Made by a program: the position numbers and the translations under genes
Notes under the pieces: model-generated
Databases searched by the model: none
What the model was told of the DNA's origin: nothing
Seen by the model: the letters and a program-made list of their open reading frames with translations, nothing else
DNA from: Dysidea avara
Taxonomy: Eukaryota; Porifera; Demospongiae; Dictyoceratida; Dysideidae
Reading direction: 5' to 3'
DNA: 64,000 nucleotides
Assembly: GCF_963678975.1 (NCBI RefSeq)
Contig: NC_089274.1
Span: 16,633,633 to 16,697,632, forward strand
Shown: piece after piece, positions 59,620 to 64,000 of the stretch
How the letters are laid out: each line of letters starts with the position of its first letter
Position numbering within the stretch: position 1 is the first letter of the stretch

Positions 59620-60547
59620 CCTACAGCTGTGAAAGATACATCATTGAAATCAGTGAAATTGTTACAGAGCTTTGAAACATTTTAAGTTTTTCTATCTCGT
59701 AAGTTTTAATATTTATTTATAGGTAACTGTGAGTTTTAACACTTCTTCCCATCTCCCACTGTAATGATATTTTGTAGTCTTGACTGTTGACTGTGAGTTT
59801 GACCACAATCACAGATTGAGATTGACTTAGTAAGTGATATGTGATACCCCTAGTGTTTTGGTTTATAAGCCTAGCACTACAATTAAACAGGTGATTCTGA
59901 ACTCACAGTCTAACCCCTCTCTACCATACTCCAAATATCCCACATCCTGTTTGCCCATTGTAATCTATAACATCTGGGTTTTGCACCACTAGCAACTGTA
60001 GCAGGCTATCTGTCATTGTTACCAAACAACCAACAACATACTTAGTAACCATAGATACAAGACAATAACCATACGTAAGTCCAGGAGCACTACCACCTGA
60101 AAACCATTCATAAGTGAATAGAATATAATGAAAGACTATGGAGAGTGAGGGCTAGCAACAAAAAATCAAAACGTAAAAATTTTGAACCATCCAACACCAA
60201 GATGATTCAGGGAAAAACCCACTGGGTTTTACCCACATACGCATGTTATGCACATCAGTAATGTCATCAGTAATGACCGAGTTTCTTTCTGTAGCTATGT
60301 ATGTGTTCACTTCTTCATTTTGATGACAGTAGTGACTTTCCATGTAGAATTCTGCCGTTCTCCTAATACAAATGTCATTTTGCAAAAAGTTTAAGACATA
60401 CTCTGTAAAATGAAATACAATAGTGAGTATTTTGTTTGTTCTTGCTAATGCAGGTAGCAATGATGTCATCGTCTAATTGTGGGTCGATCGTGACTACTCG
60501 CACAGCAGGTGAAATTGGCCAGTATCTCCTCATATTGTACATAGAAC

Positions 60548-60586
60548 CAAGAGTTAATAATAGTCCTCCACTATTATTAACTCTTG
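60548..60586. repeat. Perfect 16-bp hairpin, 7-base loop
   Basis: CAAGAGTTAATAATAG, loop TCCTCCA, then the exact complement CTATTATTAACTCTTG. It lies inside the 57498-63117 element. No T-run follows on the plus strand at once; function unknown. Confidence 0.8.
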
Positions 60587-62398
60587 ATAGAACCCTATCA
60601 TCAAGAGTGACTTTTTTTTGCTGAAGAGCTGCAGCATTTGCAATAATGTGATGCTAGACTGTGGTACATCGCTCAATAACTTTTTGTTCCAAGTTTTATG
60701 TACATGCTGTAACTGATCATATTATTGTTGTTTAAATATCACATCTTATTTACAAATAACTAACCCTTTGTTATCACATCTTTATAGTAGATCCGATATT
60801 ACCGTAACTTCTTTCTGTAACAGAACATGTATGTTACCTCTATTACATTCAGATGGTAGCCCTAATAATTTATGAATGGAATGTGGCTTATTCGTAGTAA
60901 TGCTTGACCTGCTAAAACACTCTGAAGCTTTTATTTCAAATATCCTATGTGGTCTGACAATTTCACTGTTTTATATGTACTAGGAAACACACCATTTGGT
61001 CTCCTTTTCTGAATTTGGAACCAAGCCATTATGTCTTTATTTATTATACTGGACAGTCAGTAATTATTGATGCATCCAGTGGGGGGAGGGGGAATGCATA
61101 ATCAATACAGACACTAACAATAATGTTCCTGTAAGTTTAGACAGTTCAAGAGTGTCATTATCTACAACTTCATAATTATCATTTGTACACTCAGTCAGAT
61201 TGTTATCACCAGGAACTTGTCGCTTCTCTAACAGAGGGGACATTACTTGTTCTAAGTACGATTTCACAATTGAGTATTATTCACAACCTTTCCATAGTTG
61301 ACTCTCCAACAAACCCCTTACATATTCACTGTACACAGAATCACAACTGCACTTTACCTTTGATTTAAACCCCTGGGTTACCAAGCCTTTAGGGAAGGGG
61401 GAAATGGTCCTGATGTAGGGAAAGAGAATAGTGCACGTGCTGAATTGTCGCTGTTCAATATAGTGCAGACCAGCTAAACAAATTACTTCACACTTGGACA
61501 TGCTGACATGGTCCACATTCTGTAGGTATGCCTTGCAATGATAGCATACAGGACAAAGTTCTTGTAAACAATTTCAATTTACTACATACTGTAACAGTAT
61601 AGCTGGTATTTTGAAGGCACACACATGCATGTTGCTGTACCTTGATTTGTTTGCTACTGATTATGGAGGATGATTTGATGCCTACCAACTGAGACGATTC
61701 ACTTGGTTTGTCTTTTAACTCAGACTCTACTGATTGTGTGCAGTGTAACACCATTTTGCAGTAAATGTACTTGAAATTTAACTGTTAGACTGGAGTGATT
61801 TAATTATATCTAATCACGAGCAAGAGTTGAACTTGCACACCCTGGATAACAAATGGCAGAAATGATAACCCTCTTGGGTTTACTTAATCTCATTGAATAT
61901 TGGGACAGTCTGTACTAATATATTGCAGGTCCCTATGGTGAATGGGTGAATCCCCCAATTCCCTGTATCCCACCAGTCCCAACATAAGCAGCCCATTGTG
62001 TTTATGTTATGAAGTAACAGCTGCTCGTGCCTAATTGTATAAAATAACAAAGGTTATCTGCACGCACAACATGGGGCAGGGTACAAAACCTTGCACGAGA
62101 CTGTACTATCAGCAAAGATTGCAAATGTAATTCAATGCCAATATTTCTGTATTAACTAATTCAATGAAATATTAAAAATTAATTTAAGGTGTTTAATCAT
62201 GCAATACAGCTACTCAACCTATACAGCACTGTGCATGACAATAAATTGATTTCAGTGGCTGCTTTGAGCTTCAGTAATGGTGGAGTAATATATAACGTAC
62301 ACCTGTAGAATGGCATGACCCACACACTATAGCTAACTGTCACAAATGAAAGGCAGACAGTGCTGCACAGATGATTAGGTACCCAGATATTTAACAAA

Positions 62399-62596
62399 GT
62401 TTACATATACAACAGGAAGTAGACGAAAGAAAAATTTGAAGAATTCGCAATATTATTAATCAGCTTTGACGAATTAAAATTTGACGAAAAGCAAAAAATA
62501 AACACTGACTTTTGAGGTGCTTATTGGACAAATTAAAATTTAACTGATTCGTCAAATTTTACTTTTGTCAAAATTTTCCTGTTGTAAATTTACAGT
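62399..62596. mobile_element. AT-rich MITE-like inverted repeat
   Basis: The left arm (TTTACATATACAACAGGAAG and on) and the right arm (CCTGTTGTAAATTTACAG) are complementary over about 50 bp with several mismatches. Both arms contain AAATTTGACGAA-like words. Found within the long-arm element at 57498-63117. Confidence 0.6.
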
Positions 62597-63152
62597 TAAT
62601 ATTGTTTCAGAAATTGTACTACAGTATTATCCATTAGCTACGTAGTTATGCTCACAGGCAATTCTAAGGGGAAGGGGGGGATTCTGTAGGTCTAGTTCAA
62701 CTACCAACACCACTGCAAAACCAGTACCATCAACACCACTGCAACTGCATGGGACAATCTAAGCTTCTGCCCCTCTACTATAATTGACCAAGGCAAGTTG
62801 AAATATATCTGGACTGAAGGAAATTATCACCATGTCTATGTTAAGAATTCTGTTAATAGCATTGTAGCATAAAACATTACAACCAGGCAAACAGTTGTGA
62901 TCTTGGTGGTGATGTGATACATACTGATGCATACATAACTCACCTCTGTTATCCTGGCAGACCCCTTAGTAGCACGTCATCACAGGCCACTGGCTGCTGT
63001 CACCTCTCCCCAGAATCGAGGTTTGATAAAGCTTAATAATTATTTTATAAAAGCGCCTATAGCGCAACGTAATTATACGTAGGGGGCATCAAACGATGTG
63101 AAAGTAACAAAACCCTTTTCGTTAATCTATGAAAGCGATTTCACGTGATGCG

Positions 63153-63194
63153 CTAGTCTCGCTCCCAGACCACAATGGTCTGGGGGCGAGACTG
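63153..63194. mobile_element. Minimal 42-bp palindrome with 8-bp direct repeats
   Basis: The core AGTCTCGCTCCCAGACCA and its near-exact complement TGGTCTGGGGGCGAGACT are separated by two or three bases. GTGATGCG stands on both sides (63145-63152, 63195-63202). The GTCTCG ends match those of the 2759-3179 element, so this looks like the smallest mobile derivative of that family. Confidence 0.65.
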
Positions 63195-63339
63195 GTGATG
63201 CGTATTATGTGCGCATACTGAGGATCAATCAGTTTCAATGAATCCATGATCATTATTTAGTTAGGTCATCAATTCAAGCTTTCACTGAACATCACACAAG
63301 ATTCAGTACCATGTTTTTCAGGTTTCTGGCAAAAATCAA

Positions 63340-63960
63340 AGCATAAACATCTCATAAGGATCTTGGTATTGTATCCGATAACCACCTAAAGTTCCATGAT
63401 CATACCATTGAGGTAGTTACTGCTAAGGCTAGCTAATTGTCTCTTGGAGATTATTAGGAAGTCCTTTGAATATTTGGAGCCAGATATGTTGGTGAAACTG
63501 TTTGTGTCAATAGTACGGCCCACACTGGAATATAGCTAGTAACTCTGTATGGGGGCCACCTTTTATTTTGGATCAGAGAAAGTTTGAAATAGTCCAACGA
63601 AGAGCTACCCGTTTGTTACCAACACTGGTTGATAAATCCTACTCTGAAAGATTATCCTTACTACAATTGTCATCCTTAGCTCATCGACGGCTAAGAGGTG
63701 ATCTTATTTGTTATACAAAATTCTAAACAATTATTTTAGTTCAGACTTTCATAACTTCTTCACTTACCTAATACCATCACTAGGGGACATCAATTTAAGT
63801 TATTTAAATCATTTTCAAGATTAAAATGTAGACTCTGATCTGATTATTTTTTTAATAGGATTCTCAATGACTGGAACGGCTTACCTGACTATGTTGTAAA
63901 TGCTAGTTTTTAAATCATTGTTAGATTCTCACTTAGCTAATTCTAGATTTATTTTTGTAT
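63340..63960 (+). mobile_element. LINE reverse-transcriptase 3' end, degraded
   Basis: Plus-strand frames give VSDNHLKFHDHTIEVVTAKA, then CVNSTAR-like and YSERLSLLQLSSLAHRRLRG, in the order typical of the C-terminal part of non-LTR reverse transcriptases. The frame is interrupted by several stops and shifts, so the copy is dead. It is oriented towards the window end. The clade was not determined. Confidence 0.8.
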
Positions 63961-64000
63961 AGCCATCTTATGATTGTACAAATTTTGTCAGTGTGTTGAC

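Larger units (their letters stand above)
57498..63117. mobile_element. 5.6-kb element with very long inverted arms (decayed)
   Basis: The left arm (57498-57960) and right arm (62695-63117) are reverse complements over most of their length. They share AAGGGTTT(C/T)GTTACTTTC, ACATCGTTTGATGCCCCCTA, GGTGACAGCAGCCAGT and AGATTGTCCCATGCAGTTGC. A third, partial copy of the left arm in the same orientation lies at 58066-58400. The interior has another inverted-repeat element (58809-59619) and only short frames. Minus-strand frames at 61277-61516 and 61064-61267 lie in one register with a single stop between them and may be transposase relics. No transposase, polymerase or capsid motif was recognised, so the family is open. 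No clear target duplication. Confidence 0.7.

Noticed and set aside
57498-63117. Polinton-type virus-like element
   Set aside because: Long inverted arms recall Polintons, but the element is far shorter and I see no integrase, polymerase or capsid signature.

Overview
The window looks like nuclear DNA of a marine demosponge, probably a haplosclerid such as Amphimedon. This is inferred from gene structure and repeat style, not from a database match. Signs of an animal genome are split genes with GT-AG introns, a Notch-style EGF array, an animal DNAJC27, a full RFC1 and FEM1 genes. Housekeeping introns are tiny (45-57 bp). The spacers are AT-rich, full of TAGCTA-type words, short inverted-repeat transposons, tRNA-derived SINEs, LINE ends and long (TG)n tracts.

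Layout. 1-3775: gene-free DNA with several palindromic elements. 3776-34276: three paralogous plus-strand genes (3776-13711, 14709-17118, 27543-34276) for secreted-then-membrane-anchored proteins. They share a signal peptide, a six-cysteine N-terminal domain I cannot assign, a cysteine-rich EGF-like exon, a variable calcium-binding EGF array (9, 0 and 7 repeats), short CxxC modules, an acidic stalk, one transmembrane helix and a short, divergent cytoplasmic tail. The 10 kb between the second and third gene is mostly mobile DNA. 34890-44418: DNAJC27 (minus) and RFC1 (plus) stand head to head with 104 bp between their start codons. 44467-57203: three intronless FEM1-like genes, all minus. The first converges on RFC1 with 48 bp between stop codons. 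The other two each carry a decayed copy of the RFC1 3' end at the same relative place, so the duplicated unit was RFC1 tail plus FEM1. 57498-63117: one 5.6 kb element with arms of about 420-460 bp. 63340-63960: a decayed LINE 3' end.

How the genes fit together. The EGF genes form a family of surface receptors or adhesion molecules whose exons mostly begin and end in phase 1, so modules can be gained or lost without breaking the frame; the second gene shows such a loss. A role in recognition or adhesion is inference only. DNAJC27 (small GTPase with J domain) and RFC1 (clamp-loader large subunit) are ordinary housekeeping genes sharing a promoter interval. FEM1 proteins are substrate receptors of CUL2 ubiquitin ligases, and a local expansion to three near-identical intronless copies is the second notable accessory feature.

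The best candidates for something undescribed are the EGF receptor cluster with its N-terminal domain, the swapped tail of its middle member, the RFC1-tail fossils that record the FEM1 duplication, and an array of four identical-core dyads (TAGTGA-N3-TCACTA) in an intron of the third EGF gene. All splice sites were read by eye; no transcript or database support was available.
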